13,077 nt of DNA from Marinilabiliales bacterium (GCA_002869465.1 PKSW01000446.1:1-13077), one strand, 5' to 3'. Counted from the first letter of the stretch, positions 1-7,136 are shown. The notes: generated from the letters alone by a model not told the origin. Program-made: numbers and translations.

Positions 1-105
1 ATGAATAAAATTCCACGCCTGATACAATCCATGAGCGAAGGCGACTTTATTAACCCTTTTGATTTTAACCTCGACGATTTTGGAAAAAATACTCAGGATC
101 AATAA
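1..105 (+). CDS. 3' end of an unidentified upstream gene
   Basis: Frame 1 is open from the first base to the TAA at 103-105 and gives a 34-residue acidic tail ending NPFDFNLDDFGKNTQDQ. The window happens to begin with ATG, but this is more likely the C-terminus of a longer gene than a complete 34-residue protein. It overlaps the start of the ABC ATPase gene, which suggests translational coupling and membership of the same operon. I do not recognise the family. The tail is rich in Asp, Asn and Phe and shows no membrane segment. Confidence 0.5.
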   Translation: MNKIPRLIQSMSEGDFINPFDFNLDDFGKNTQDQ

Positions 106-976
106 ATTATCTAAGCGGTTTGGAAAAATCCAGGCCGTTGACCAACTGGAACTGGAAGTAGCCGCCGGGCAGGTATTTGGCATACTGGGTCCTAACGGAA
201 GCGGCAAAACTACAACGCTGGGAATGATCCTCGACGTGATCGCTCCAACAGCAGGCAGCTTTAAATGGTTTGATCAGGACGATACTGTCGAAGCCCGTAA
301 AAGCATAGGTGCCATACTGGAAACGCCCTGTTTTTATCCCTATTTAAGCGCTGTTCAAAATTTAAGGGTGTCAGCACATATCAAGAAATGCGGAACAGAT
401 AACATTGAGAAAGTGTTGAAACAAGTCGGGCTTTTCGACCGCAAGGATGACAAGTTCAAAACCTACAGTCTCGGCATGAAACAGCGACTGTCTATTGCGG
501 CTGCGCTGCTTTCAAACCCACCGGTGCTCATACTTGATGAACCTACTAACGGGCTGGACCCCGAAGGCATTGCCGAAGTAAGGAACCTGATCAAAGAGAT
601 CGCAGCTTCAGGTAAAACCATTATCATGGCGAGCCACCTGCTGGACGAAGTGCAGAAGGTATGCTCCCACTTTTGCGTATTACGAAAAGGGAAAAAACTG
701 CATGAAGGTAACGTAAGTGAAACCCTCGGTGAGATCAATAAAATTGAAATAGCCGCTAACGATACTGTGAAATTGGAATCAATTATTCAAGGTTTTCCGG
801 GTACATCTTCATATTTAAAAAACGGAAGTAGTTTTTTGGTCACCATAAAGGATGGAGCCAACGCTGCAAATCTGAATGACTATTGCTTCGAGCAAGGGAT
901 AACATTAAAAACATTATTCACCCAAAGGAATTCACTGGAACAGGAATTTCTGAAAATTCTAAGAGAACATGATTAG
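80..976 (+). CDS. ABC transporter ATP-binding protein (BcrA/exporter type)
   Basis: Cytoplasmic ATPase of a two-gene ABC exporter that powers the permease encoded next to it. From the TTG at 80 it has 298 residues. Visible motifs are Walker A GPNGSGKT (about residues 37-44), an ETPCFYPYLS segment after the Q-loop typical of bacitracin-type (BcrA) ATPases, the signature YSLGMKQRL (about 129-137), Walker B LILDEPTNGLDPEG with the catalytic Glu at about 154, and the H-loop MASH with His at about 186. The roughly 80 C-terminal residues form the divergent tail usual in this subfamily. There is no in-frame ATG before the ABC fold. TTG80 gives the expected MEKILRINKLSKRFGK start, while TTG59 would add seven residues. 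It overlaps the upstream frame by 26 nt and the permease gene by 8 nt. The substrate (lipid, peptide or antibiotic) cannot be told. Confidence 0.93.
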   Translation: MEKILRINKLSKRFGKIQAVDQLELEVAAGQVFGILGPNGSGKTTTLGMILDVIAPTAGSFKWFDQDDTVEARKSIGAILETPCFYPYLSAVQNLRVSAHIKKCGTDNIEKVLKQVGLFDRKDDKFKTYSLGMKQRLSIAAALLSNPPVLILDEPTNGLDPEGIAEVRNLIKEIAASGKTIIMASHLLDEVQKVCSHFCVLRKGKKLHEGNVSETLGEINKIEIAANDTVKLESIIQGFPGTSSYLKNGSSFLVTIKDGANAANLNDYCFEQGITLKTLFTQRNSLEQEFLKILREHD

Positions 977-1796
977 GGTTTTAAAACTTGAATGGCTGAA
1001 GATTAAAAACTACCGGGTTTTCTGGATACTGACGATCATGTACCTGCTGGCATTGGTCATTATTACTTCCGGGGGCATGTTCTTTTTGGAGTGGCTGAAA
1101 AGTGAAGGTGCTGATTTTCAAGGCATCAACCCGACCATCATCCCCATTTACGACTTTCCCGATATCTGGCAGAACACGACTTACCTGGCAACTTTTATAA
1201 AAGTATTGCTGGCGTTTATCGTCATTATTTCAGTTAACAACGATGTAACTTACAATACATTACGGCAGAATATCATTGATGGCATCAGTAAGAAGGAATA
1301 TATTTTCAGTAAGTTGGCATTCATTGTTACTATGGCCGCGATCAGTACTCTATTCATTTTTGTGTTGGGTTTCATCAATGGCTCCATTTATTCACACGTG
1401 TGGGGTATCGAATACATTTTCGACGAGATGGAATTCCTTGTAGTTTTCTTTTACGAAGTGATCATCTATTGCACCCTGGCGTTTCTGCTGTCACTCATCA
1501 TTAAAAAAGCAGGATTTGTAATTGTAGCCTTATTTCTTTATACATTAATGTTTGAGCCAATCATAACAACTATAATGATCAATGCACCCTTTTTTACTGA
1601 AGGACCAGCTCCGGAAATTGCCCAGTTTTTTCCGATTAAAGCACTTAATAATTTGATTTCAGTTCCTTTTGGCCGCTATGTGTTTATGGAAATTCAAGAC
1701 AATGTGCCCATCAAGGCACTTACTATTGCTACCGGATGGTTCATCTTCTATTTATCATCAATATTTTATATTCTGAACAAGCGGGATTTGAATTAG
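969..1796 (+). CDS. ABC-2 type transporter permease
   Basis: Inner-membrane partner of the preceding ATPase. The 275 residues hold about six predicted membrane segments by hydrophobicity (roughly 17-40, 73-90, 115-138, 156-178, 181-203 and 249-268). Between segments 2 and 3 lies a cytoplasmic stretch, NNDVTYNTLRQNIIDGIS followed by KKEYIFSK. It matches the coupling-helix region seen in ABC-2 permeases, where an acidic residue, T-x-R-x and a K/R-rich re-entry are usual. The short basic N-terminus (LKLEWLKIKN) before the first helix is also typical of Bacteroidota exporters of this type. Its ATG overlaps the end of the ATPase gene, so the two are co-transcribed and probably translationally coupled. 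Substrate unknown; lipid or antimicrobial-peptide export is only a guess from the BcrAB-like arrangement. Confidence 0.88.
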   Translation: MIRVLKLEWLKIKNYRVFWILTIMYLLALVIITSGGMFFLEWLKSEGADFQGINPTIIPIYDFPDIWQNTTYLATFIKVLLAFIVIISVNNDVTYNTLRQNIIDGISKKEYIFSKLAFIVTMAAISTLFIFVLGFINGSIYSHVWGIEYIFDEMEFLVVFFYEVIIYCTLAFLLSLIIKKAGFVIVALFLYTLMFEPIITTIMINAPFFTEGPAPEIAQFFPIKALNNLISVPFGRYVFMEIQDNVPIKALTIATGWFIFYLSSIFYILNKRDLN

Positions 1797-1870
1797 AATT
1801 TTGAAAGATTGTTAATCCTATCATCTTTGCATCTGAATTTCATTCTAACCGCATAGTGCAAGGCCGCTTT

Positions 1871-1907
1871 GCGGGTTATTCAATATCATTTTATCCTGGT
1901 AACCCGC
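1871..1907. repeat. 8-bp inverted repeat across the RSH stop codon
   Basis: GCGGGTTA (1871-1878) and TAACCCGC (1900-1907) are perfect inverted arms separated by 21 nt, and they bracket the TGA of the RelA/SpoT gene (1886-1888). The loop is long for an intrinsic terminator and no T-run follows on either strand. It could be a weak 3'-end stabilising hairpin between the two convergent genes, or chance. Confidence 0.3.
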
Positions 1908-4066
1908 TCAACTCCTGTCACCTTTTTCAATTTATAAATCAGTTGGTTCAGGTGCTCATGGTCTTTGATCATCACCGTAACCTGCCCCTCAAACCGTTTT
2001 CCCTTGGTTTTAAAATTAATGGATCGCATATTTACCCGCAGGTCATCGGTAATTACTTTTGAAATCATGCCCACTACACCCAATTCATCGCTTCCGAAAA
2101 TTTTAAGATTGATGAGTGAATGTGCCGATTCCTTTGATGGCATCCATTTAACGGTCATCACCCTGTAACCATACAATTCATGTAACCTGGCTGAATTGGG
2201 GCAATTTAAACGGTGAATGGTGATATTTCCAAGTGTGGTTACAAATCCAAATACATTATCTCCCGGGATCGGGTTACAACATTTGGCCAGCCGATAATTT
2301 ACATTCTTTAGGTTCTCTCCAATAAATAGTACGTCATCTTCAGGTTTGTCACCCGCGGGTTTGGTTTCTTTTATTTTTTGCTGTATGACCGGTTTTGGCT
2401 TGTTGTGTTCTGCTTCAACAAATTCCTGAAGCACCTTTTTTATTTCCAACAAGTCGATCTTTTCTTCAGCGATCATGTAATACAGGTCGATTCCAGTATC
2501 CAGTTTATAGTGCCTTACCAGCATATTGATCAGGTCTTCACTGCTTTTGATCTTCCAGTTCTTTAACTTACGGTTCAATAATTCTTTACCAATCTCTGCT
2601 TCCTGATATTTGTGCTCTTTTAATTGTCTTTTTATATGTGACTGGGCTTTGCTGCTCACCACGAATGCCAGCCAGTCGAGTTTGGGTTTCTGATTCTTAG
2701 TAGTCAGAATATCCACCTTTTCTCCATTCTGTAATTCATACCTGATAGGAACCACCCGATCGTTTATTTTGGCGCCGCTACATTTTGAACCAACATCCGT
2801 ATGGATTTCATAAGCAAAATCAAGCACTGTAGAACCAACTGGCAATTGCTTTAAGTCGCCTTTCGGTGTAAAAACAAAAATATTCTCCTTTTTACTGATG
2901 TCCTTAGACTTATAAGCCAATTCATGTTTCAGCTGATCCGGATTTTCCAGTATATCACGTACCTGCGACAGCCAATTTTCCGTATTTTTCTTCTTCATTA
3001 TCCCCTTATATTCCCAGTGTGCTGCTTGTCCCCGTTCGGCTACATCATCCATTCGCTCAGTACGTATCTGAACCTCAACATATTTTTTATTGGGCCCCAT
3101 AACCGTCGTGTGCAGCGACTCATAACCACTGGCTTTTGGTGTAGAAATCCAGTCACGTAATCGCTTTGGGTCTGGCTGGTAAAGGTTGGTAACTATAGAA
3201 TATACTTTCCAGCAAACTTCTTTTTCCTTTTTTAGTTTGGATTTTAAGATAATGCGAATGGCAAAAAGATCGTAAACCTCTTCAAAATCCACATTTTGGC
3301 GTTTCATTTTCGCCCAAATGGATGGTACTGATTTGGTCCTCCATTTGATATCGAACTCTACCCCTTGTTTGATGAGTTCTCTCTCAATAGGCGATACAAA
3401 GTCGTGGATATACACCTCACGCTTGGCCTTTGTTTCCTTGATCTTCTTCTCTATATTCTTATAAGTAACGGGTTGCTCATACAGCATCACCCTTTCTTCA
3501 AGTTCCGATTTGATGATGTATAATCCCAACCTGTGGGCAATAGGAATATACAAATGCTTTACCTCGTTAATAACGGGATCTGTTCTCGGTCCCAGAAATT
3601 TGATATTGCGGATATCGTAAAGCCGATGCGCCAAGTGCAGCAGTACCACACGCATATCATCCACCAGCGAAAGAAACATCGTTCTGAAGGCTTCAGAGTG
3701 GAAAGAAATACGCTCAGTTTGCAGATTAGTAAGTTTATTAAATCCCTCAATAATTTCCGCTACTTGTTCACCAAAATTCTCCCTGATTTTATCCAGCGTG
3801 TATTCTGATTTCAGATTGATATTATGAAGAATACAGCAAATAGCTGATGTGGGTCCAAGGCCTATTTCTTTAACCGCGATAATCGCTACTTCCAGGTTAT
3901 GATAGATGAAAGCTTTACCGTTTACCAGCTTTTCATCCTTGTAGATTTCATTGGCAATTTCGAAAGCACGCCAGATGTTTTCTTTGTCAGAATCCATGAT
4001 ATTACCATTTCCGCTCAGCAGCAATTCCTCTACCTTTTTCCGTATTTCTGACTTGTTCATACCCAT
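1886..4066 (-). CDS. Long RelA/SpoT homologue, (p)ppGpp synthetase with degenerate hydrolase domain
   Basis: Cytoplasmic stringent-response enzyme, 726 residues from ATG4066 (a TTG lies one codon upstream). Domain order is classical: HD-like region (about 45-160), synthetase (about 220-355), TGS (about 395-455), zinc-finger/RIS (about 578-625) and ACT (about 650-726). The synthetase looks intact: R243xK245 (WRTKS), D266 in YDLFAIRI, Y315 in GYESLHTTV and E331 in VEVQIRT. Cys596, Cys597, His618 and Cys622 of the zinc finger are present. The hydrolase centre is broken: the His-Asp pair is H81-N82, the following Glu-Asp is L85-K86, and the late metal-binding Asp (ADRLHN in active enzymes) is H147 (AHRLYD). 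So I infer synthesis without hydrolysis, that is RelA-like function, which implies another (p)ppGpp hydrolase in the genome. It stands alone, with a TAACTTTG promoter box just upstream. Confidence 0.93.
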   Translation of the reverse strand: MGMNKSEIRKKVEELLLSGNGNIMDSDKENIWRAFEIANEIYKDEKLVNGKAFIYHNLEVAIIAVKEIGLGPTSAICCILHNINLKSEYTLDKIRENFGEQVAEIIEGFNKLTNLQTERISFHSEAFRTMFLSLVDDMRVVLLHLAHRLYDIRNIKFLGPRTDPVINEVKHLYIPIAHRLGLYIIKSELEERVMLYEQPVTYKNIEKKIKETKAKREVYIHDFVSPIERELIKQGVEFDIKWRTKSVPSIWAKMKRQNVDFEEVYDLFAIRIILKSKLKKEKEVCWKVYSIVTNLYQPDPKRLRDWISTPKASGYESLHTTVMGPNKKYVEVQIRTERMDDVAERGQAAHWEYKGIMKKKNTENWLSQVRDILENPDQLKHELAYKSKDISKKENIFVFTPKGDLKQLPVGSTVLDFAYEIHTDVGSKCSGAKINDRVVPIRYELQNGEKVDILTTKNQKPKLDWLAFVVSSKAQSHIKRQLKEHKYQEAEIGKELLNRKLKNWKIKSSEDLINMLVRHYKLDTGIDLYYMIAEEKIDLLEIKKVLQEFVEAEHNKPKPVIQQKIKETKPAGDKPEDDVLFIGENLKNVNYRLAKCCNPIPGDNVFGFVTTLGNITIHRLNCPNSARLHELYGYRVMTVKWMPSKESAHSLINLKIFGSDELGVVGMISKVITDDLRVNMRSINFKTKGKRFEGQVTVMIKDHEHLNQLIYKLKKVTGVERVTRIK

Positions 4067-4088
4067 CAAAATTCTAACGCTCTTTTAA

Positions 4089-4096
4089 CAAAGTTA
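4089..4096 (-). promoter_or_regulatory. Putative -7 box TAACTTTG for the RSH gene
   Basis: On the - strand TAACTTTG fits the Bacteroidota -7 consensus TAnnTTTG and sits 22 nt before ATG4066. The DNA upstream is very AT-rich and overlaps the T-rich tail of the floA terminator. I see no clear TTTG -33 box. Placement is good, but this is a consensus match only. Confidence 0.5.
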
Positions 4097-4116
4097 GTGT
4101 TTATTATTATAAATAA

Positions 4117-4151
4117 AAACAGCGCTTGTAAAAGGATCACAAGCGCTGTTT
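4117..4151 (-). terminator. Rho-independent terminator of the clpS-nfeD-floA operon
   Basis: Perfect 13-bp inverted repeat AAACAGCGCTTGT (4117-4129) and ACAAGCGCTGTTT (4139-4151) with a 9-nt loop, 18 nt beyond the floA stop. On the - strand the stem is followed by TTATTTATAATAATAAA, a U-rich though interrupted tract. It is placed to end the floA transcript before the RSH promoter. Confidence 0.85.
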
Positions 4152-4169
4152 AAACTTCAGTTTTTCAGT

Positions 4170-5156
4170 TTATTTATCCGGACCCTCTTCGATAGTTGGG
4201 TTTTCCGATATGGAGTCCCTCATCTTCGTGTCCGCCTTTATATTTTCGAACTTATAATAGTCCATGATCCCCAGGTTTCCTGACCTGAAGGATTCGGCTA
4301 TCGCTCTTGGAATTTCGGCCTCTGCCTGGATTACATTCGCACGTGCTTCCTGTGCTTTGGCTTTCATTTCCTGTTCATTTGCAACTGCCATGGCTCTTCT
4401 TTCTTCGGCTTTGGCCTGGGCAATGTTCTTATCCGCATTGGCCTGATCCATTTGCAGTGCAGCACCTATATTCTTACCAATATCAATATCAGCAATATCG
4501 ATAGAAAGGATTTCAAAAGCAGTTCCCGAATCCAATCCTTTCTCAAGTACAACTTTGGAAATACTATCCGGATTTTCAAGCACCGATTTATGTGAATCGG
4601 CCGAACCAATGGATGAAACGATACCCTCGCCAACACGGGCCAGCACCGTTTCTTCACCTGCACCACCTACCAGTTGCTCAATGTTGGCCCTGACCGTAAC
4701 TCGTGCGATAGCAATCAATTGTATACCATCTTTGGCAACAGCCGCCACTTTTTTGGTGTCGATTACTTTTGGGTTAACCGACATCTGTACAGCTTCCAAA
4801 ACATTACGTCCGGCCAGGTCGATGGCAGTGGCAGTTTTGAAATCCAAGTCTATATTTGCCTTATCAGCCGAAATAAGTGCATTAACCACAGCCTGCACAT
4901 GGCCTCCCGCCAAATAGTGCGCTTCCAAATCATCACGTTTCAAATTTAATCCTGCTTTTGTGGAGGCGATCAAACTGGTGACAATAACTCCTGGAGGTAC
5001 TTTCCGCCAGCGCATCAATATCAATTGAAGGAGGGAAATACGCACACCGGACACCAATGCCGTAAACCATAAGCCTACCGGGATAAAATAAAATAACAAC
5101 CATAACAAAAAAATGGCACCAATACCGGTGGCGATAATTACATAAATATTAGCCAT
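4170..5156 (-). CDS. floA: Flotillin-like protein FloA (UPF0365/YqfA family)
   Basis: Membrane-microdomain scaffold of the bacterial flotillin (SPFH-related) family. The 328 residues match the family's usual length. A hydrophobic hairpin-like N-terminus (about 5-36) anchors the protein. The conserved core RWRKVPPGVIV (about 50-60) follows, then a region with VGGAGEETVLARVGEGIVSS (163-182) and DIADIDIGKNIGA. The C-terminal half (about 238-290) is a long Ala/Glu-rich amphipathic coiled coil (repeated QAKAEE, AKAQEA and QAEAEI), the oligomerisation region of flotillins. Family members help organise membrane proteins and fluidity. The gene follows nfeD after 2 nt, the classic nfeD-floA pairing, and a strong terminator follows it. 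It is the last gene of the operon. Confidence 0.95.
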   Translation of the reverse strand: MANIYVIIATGIGAIFLLWLLFYFIPVGLWFTALVSGVRISLLQLILMRWRKVPPGVIVTSLIASTKAGLNLKRDDLEAHYLAGGHVQAVVNALISADKANIDLDFKTATAIDLAGRNVLEAVQMSVNPKVIDTKKVAAVAKDGIQLIAIARVTVRANIEQLVGGAGEETVLARVGEGIVSSIGSADSHKSVLENPDSISKVVLEKGLDSGTAFEILSIDIADIDIGKNIGAALQMDQANADKNIAQAKAEERRAMAVANEQEMKAKAQEARANVIQAEAEIPRAIAESFRSGNLGIMDYYKFENIKADTKMRDSISENPTIEEGPDK

Positions 5157-5158
5157 AA

Positions 5159-5626
5159 TTACTCTTTTAAGTGTTTTATAAAAATCTTATTTCCTGAAAT
5201 CCTGACGATTTCAATGTCTCTGTTTTCATCAATAAATTCGGAAAGCGCACTCACTTCAAAAAACTTATCAAAAAATACGGCTTTCCCCATGGGGGCACAA
5301 CGAGATACCGTTTTTCCCTTGTCTCCTACTTTCAAATTGGGGAGTTTTAAATCTCTGGCCCTGCCATCAATTTTTGTTTCCAGCATGGCTTTTTTCCACG
5401 TTTTTGAACGCAATGCAAGCACCAGCCCTATCAAATTAACCCCGAGGGTCACTGCCAAAGTGATATGTCCTGCCTCAACACTTTCGCGTGTGTATGCCAG
5501 CCATATTCCGGCAGCCATTAAAATAAAACCGACAATACCGGCTATGCCCGATCCTGGGATGACCAATACTTCCAGTATCAGCATGAGCAGGCCAACCAAA
5601 ATCAGAATGATGATTACAGACCACAT
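5159..5626 (-). CDS. nfeD: NfeD-like membrane protein (short form)
   Basis: Partner protein of flotillins, 155 residues. It has three predicted membrane helices (about 3-22, 26-45 and 53-72), with the first two joined by the family's EVLVIPGSGIAGIVG stretch. A soluble C-terminal OB-fold (about 98-153) follows, with VGDKGKTVSRCAPMGKAVF and a closing SGNKIFIKHL strand. This is the short NfeD form that lacks the N-terminal ClpP-like serine protease domain found in long NfeD proteins. It lies between clpS and floA with spacings of 3 and 2 nt, so the three genes must be one transcript. NfeD and FloA are thought to act together at membrane microdomains. The exact biochemical activity of the short form is not known. 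Confidence 0.92.
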   Translation of the reverse strand: MWSVIIILILVGLLMLILEVLVIPGSGIAGIVGFILMAAGIWLAYTRESVEAGHITLAVTLGVNLIGLVLALRSKTWKKAMLETKIDGRARDLKLPNLKVGDKGKTVSRCAPMGKAVFFDKFFEVSALSEFIDENRDIEIVRISGNKIFIKHLKE

Positions 5627-5629
5627 ATT

Positions 5630-5905
5630 TTATTTTATTTCAACGGTTAATTCCCGGTTTGTCATTTCAGTATAATAGGGCAATAATTCTTTATCAGTGC
5701 CACTTTTTACGGGGCACTTTCCTTTAAAATGCGCGATCATTGCACAGTTCTCAGCCTGCATTGGATCATGCTCACATACATCTATAAGTGTCTCAATTAC
5801 AAAGTCAAACGTGTTATGATCGTCATTATACAAGATCAAACTTTTCAAATCGAGCAGTTGTTCTTCAGCTTCGTGGGCGTATGATGTTTTTTCCTTAGTT
5901 GACAT
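5630..5905 (-). CDS. clpS: ClpS adaptor for the Clp protease
   Basis: Small adaptor (91 residues) that delivers substrates with destabilising N-terminal residues (N-end rule) to the Clp AAA+ unfoldase. The family's core is visible: LILYNDDHNTFDFVIETL (24-40), where Asn27, Asp28 and Asp29 correspond to residues binding the substrate amino group, then a central helix and AMIAHFKGKC with His59 at the second specificity position. The N-terminal 20 residues (TSYAHEAEEQLLD) are the flexible tail usual in ClpS. The gene is first in a clpS-nfeD-floA operon, 3 nt before nfeD, behind a TAACTTTG promoter box. ClpS is usually found next to clpA in Proteobacteria, so the membrane-protein neighbours here are notable. 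The family assignment is secure; a link between ClpS and the flotillin pair is inference. Confidence 0.92.
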   Translation of the reverse strand: MSTKEKTSYAHEAEEQLLDLKSLILYNDDHNTFDFVIETLIDVCEHDPMQAENCAMIAHFKGKCPVKSGTDKELLPYYTEMTNRELTVEIK

Positions 5906-5933
5906 AAAATTCTCAATTGATCAACATGTGCTT

Positions 5934-5941
5934 CAAAGTTA
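5934..5941 (-). promoter_or_regulatory. Putative -7 box TAACTTTG for the clpS operon
   Basis: TAACTTTG on the - strand, 28 nt before the clpS ATG, fits TAnnTTTG and is identical to the box in front of the RSH gene. The region upstream is AT-rich; a TTTG -33 box is not clear. It lies back to back with the NUDIX gene promoter. Confidence 0.5.
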
Positions 5942-6021
5942 ATAAAAATTGCATCTGAAAGTAGAGTTTAGAAGATTTTTAAAGGATATTTCGGTTTACC
6001 TTAAAATCAAGAAATCTGTTA

Positions 6022-6029
6022 TACTTTTG
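6022..6029 (+). promoter_or_regulatory. Putative -7 box TACTTTTG for the NUDIX gene
   Basis: TACTTTTGC fits TAnnTTTG(C) and ends only 6 nt before the ATG at 6036. With the usual spacing, transcription would begin within a few bases of the start codon and give a leaderless or nearly leaderless mRNA. Confidence 0.5.
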
Positions 6030-6035
6030 CACTTG

Positions 6036-6665
6036 ATGAAAGCATTCGAAAACCTGATTAGTAAACTTGAAGAAAAATTACGACTGCCTTTACCCGGATT
6101 GGAAGAACAATTACGCTTGGCTCCCATTACTAGGCTGAATGAATTGAAAGAAATGAAGATCCCTGGCAATGCAAGAAAGAGCGCGGTGCTGGCACTTTTC
6201 TATCCTCAAAACGGGCAAGCCGTTGTCCTGCTGATAAAAAGAGCCGTTGATGATACGGTGCACAGCGGACAGATTTCATTTCCTGGCGGTAAAAAAGAAG
6301 AAACAGATGCTGACCTAAAGCAGACTGCCCTAAGGGAAACCTATGAAGAAGTGGGTATTGCTCCTGAGAATGTCACTATCATCGGTACCTTATCTAAAAT
6401 GTATATCCCTCCAAGTAATTTTGAAGTGCAACCTTTCGTGGGTTATGTGAATAACGATCCGCAGTTAACCACCAACTGCGAAGTTGAAAGCGTATTGAAA
6501 GTGCCCGTCAGTGAATTGACAGGAACCGATTCAATCCAATATAAAACCGTCAAAGGTCGTGACGGAGAATGGTATGAGGTACCCTGCTATTTTGTACAGG
6601 ATGAAATTATTTGGGGTGCTACCGCGATGATGCTGAGTGAATTGACAGCAATTATCTCCGAATGA
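6036..6665 (+). CDS. NUDIX hydrolase, CoA pyrophosphatase (NudL/NUDT7-like)
   Basis: Cytoplasmic hydrolase expected to cleave the pyrophosphate of CoA or its derivatives to phosphopantetheine and adenosine 3',5'-bisphosphate. The 209 residues show the extra CoA-enzyme (UPF0035) motif, LIKRAVDDTVHSGQISFPGG (66-85), running straight into the Nudix box with its REtyEEvG core (RETYEEVG, 100-107), whose Glu residues bind the catalytic metal. The frame remains open upstream to a TTG at 5949, but ATG6036 gives the normal N-terminus (MKAFENLISKLEEKL), and the promoter box lies within that open stretch, so I use the ATG. It stands alone, divergent from clpS, and ends 13 nt from the convergent osmC-like gene with no visible terminator between. 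Other NUDIX substrates are possible but the UPF0035 motif favours CoA. Confidence 0.9.
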   Translation: MKAFENLISKLEEKLRLPLPGLEEQLRLAPITRLNELKEMKIPGNARKSAVLALFYPQNGQAVVLLIKRAVDDTVHSGQISFPGGKKEETDADLKQTALRETYEEVGIAPENVTIIGTLSKMYIPPSNFEVQPFVGYVNNDPQLTTNCEVESVLKVPVSELTGTDSIQYKTVKGRDGEWYEVPCYFVQDEIIWGATAMMLSELTAIISE

Positions 6666-6678
6666 TCAATGTCCTGAA

Positions 6679-7089
6679 TTAATTCTCAATAATAATTTCA
6701 TGCGTAATCTCTGCCGATTTGCCCAGCATGGCACTTACTCCACAATAGCGCTCCTGTGATAAATTCACTGCTTTTTCAAGTTTTTCCATTGGCAGCTCTT
6801 TTCCCTTAAAAATATATTTCAAGTGGATTTTATTGTAATATTTCGGATGCTCCTCTGTTTGTTCCGCTTCAACCTCTACATGAAATGCATCAGGAACCAC
6901 ACGCATTTTTCCCAATATAGAAATCACATCCATACTCGTACAGCCACCCAAACCCACTAACAACAAGGGTTTCGGACGCGGACCCGTATTTTTACCACCC
7001 ACTTTTTCGTCGGCATCAATATTCAGTGTAAAGCCGTTTACTTCCGCTGTAAAGGCCATTTCGCCTGACCAGTCAATATTTACTTTCAT
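6679..7089 (-). CDS. OsmC-family peroxide reductase (YhfA-like)
   Basis: Small cytoplasmic thiol peroxidase family protein, 136 residues. OsmC/Ohr proteins reduce organic hydroperoxides with a reactive Cys pair. Here Cys50 (VGLGGCTSMDVISIL) is the expected peroxidatic residue at the start of the long central helix, and Cys116 (SQERYCGVSAML) the resolving one. The GPRPKPLLL stretch before Cys50 is the usual lead-in for the YhfA-like branch. It has its own TACTTTTG promoter box 22 nt upstream. The gene also lies only 47 nt after the end of the B12-uptake lipoprotein gene on the same strand with no terminator between, so read-through from that operon is possible. The true substrate cannot be told from sequence. 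Confidence 0.9.
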   Translation of the reverse strand: MKVNIDWSGEMAFTAEVNGFTLNIDADEKVGGKNTGPRPKPLLLVGLGGCTSMDVISILGKMRVVPDAFHVEVEAEQTEEHPKYYNKIHLKYIFKGKELPMEKLEKAVNLSQERYCGVSAMLGKSAEITHEIIIEN

Positions 7090-7111
7090 TTGTCGAATTA
7101 TTTATTTTGTG

Positions 7112-7119
7112 CAAAAGTA
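7112..7119 (-). promoter_or_regulatory. Putative -7 box TACTTTTG for the osmC-like gene
   Basis: TACTTTTGC on the - strand, 22 nt before the ATG at 7089, fits TAnnTTTG(C). It sits in the short gap after the stop of the upstream lipoprotein gene, so the OsmC gene can be expressed apart from the B12 operon. Confidence 0.5.
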
Positions 7120-7136
7120 TATATTTTAATACGATC

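Noticed and set aside
463..738. 91-codon - strand frame inside the ABC ATPase gene
   Set aside because: The sense strand carries the conserved ABC signature, Walker B and H-loop there, so this is a shadow.
1812..1835. CATCTTTGC as a + strand promoter
   Set aside because: It misses the T of the TA step in the -7 consensus and has no + strand gene downstream.
1871..1907. Inverted repeat as a bidirectional terminator between the permease and RSH genes
   Set aside because: The 21-nt loop and lack of a T-run on either strand do not fit an intrinsic terminator, so I list it only as a repeat.
4555..4917. 120-codon + strand frame opposite floA
   Set aside because: It lies wholly inside the well-conserved floA coding region, has a Ser/Ala/Pro-rich composition typical of an antisense shadow, and has no promoter box.
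5214..5675. 153-codon + strand frame opposite nfeD
   Set aside because: Antisense to a recognised NfeD gene and running into clpS; composition looks like a shadow and no family pattern is visible.
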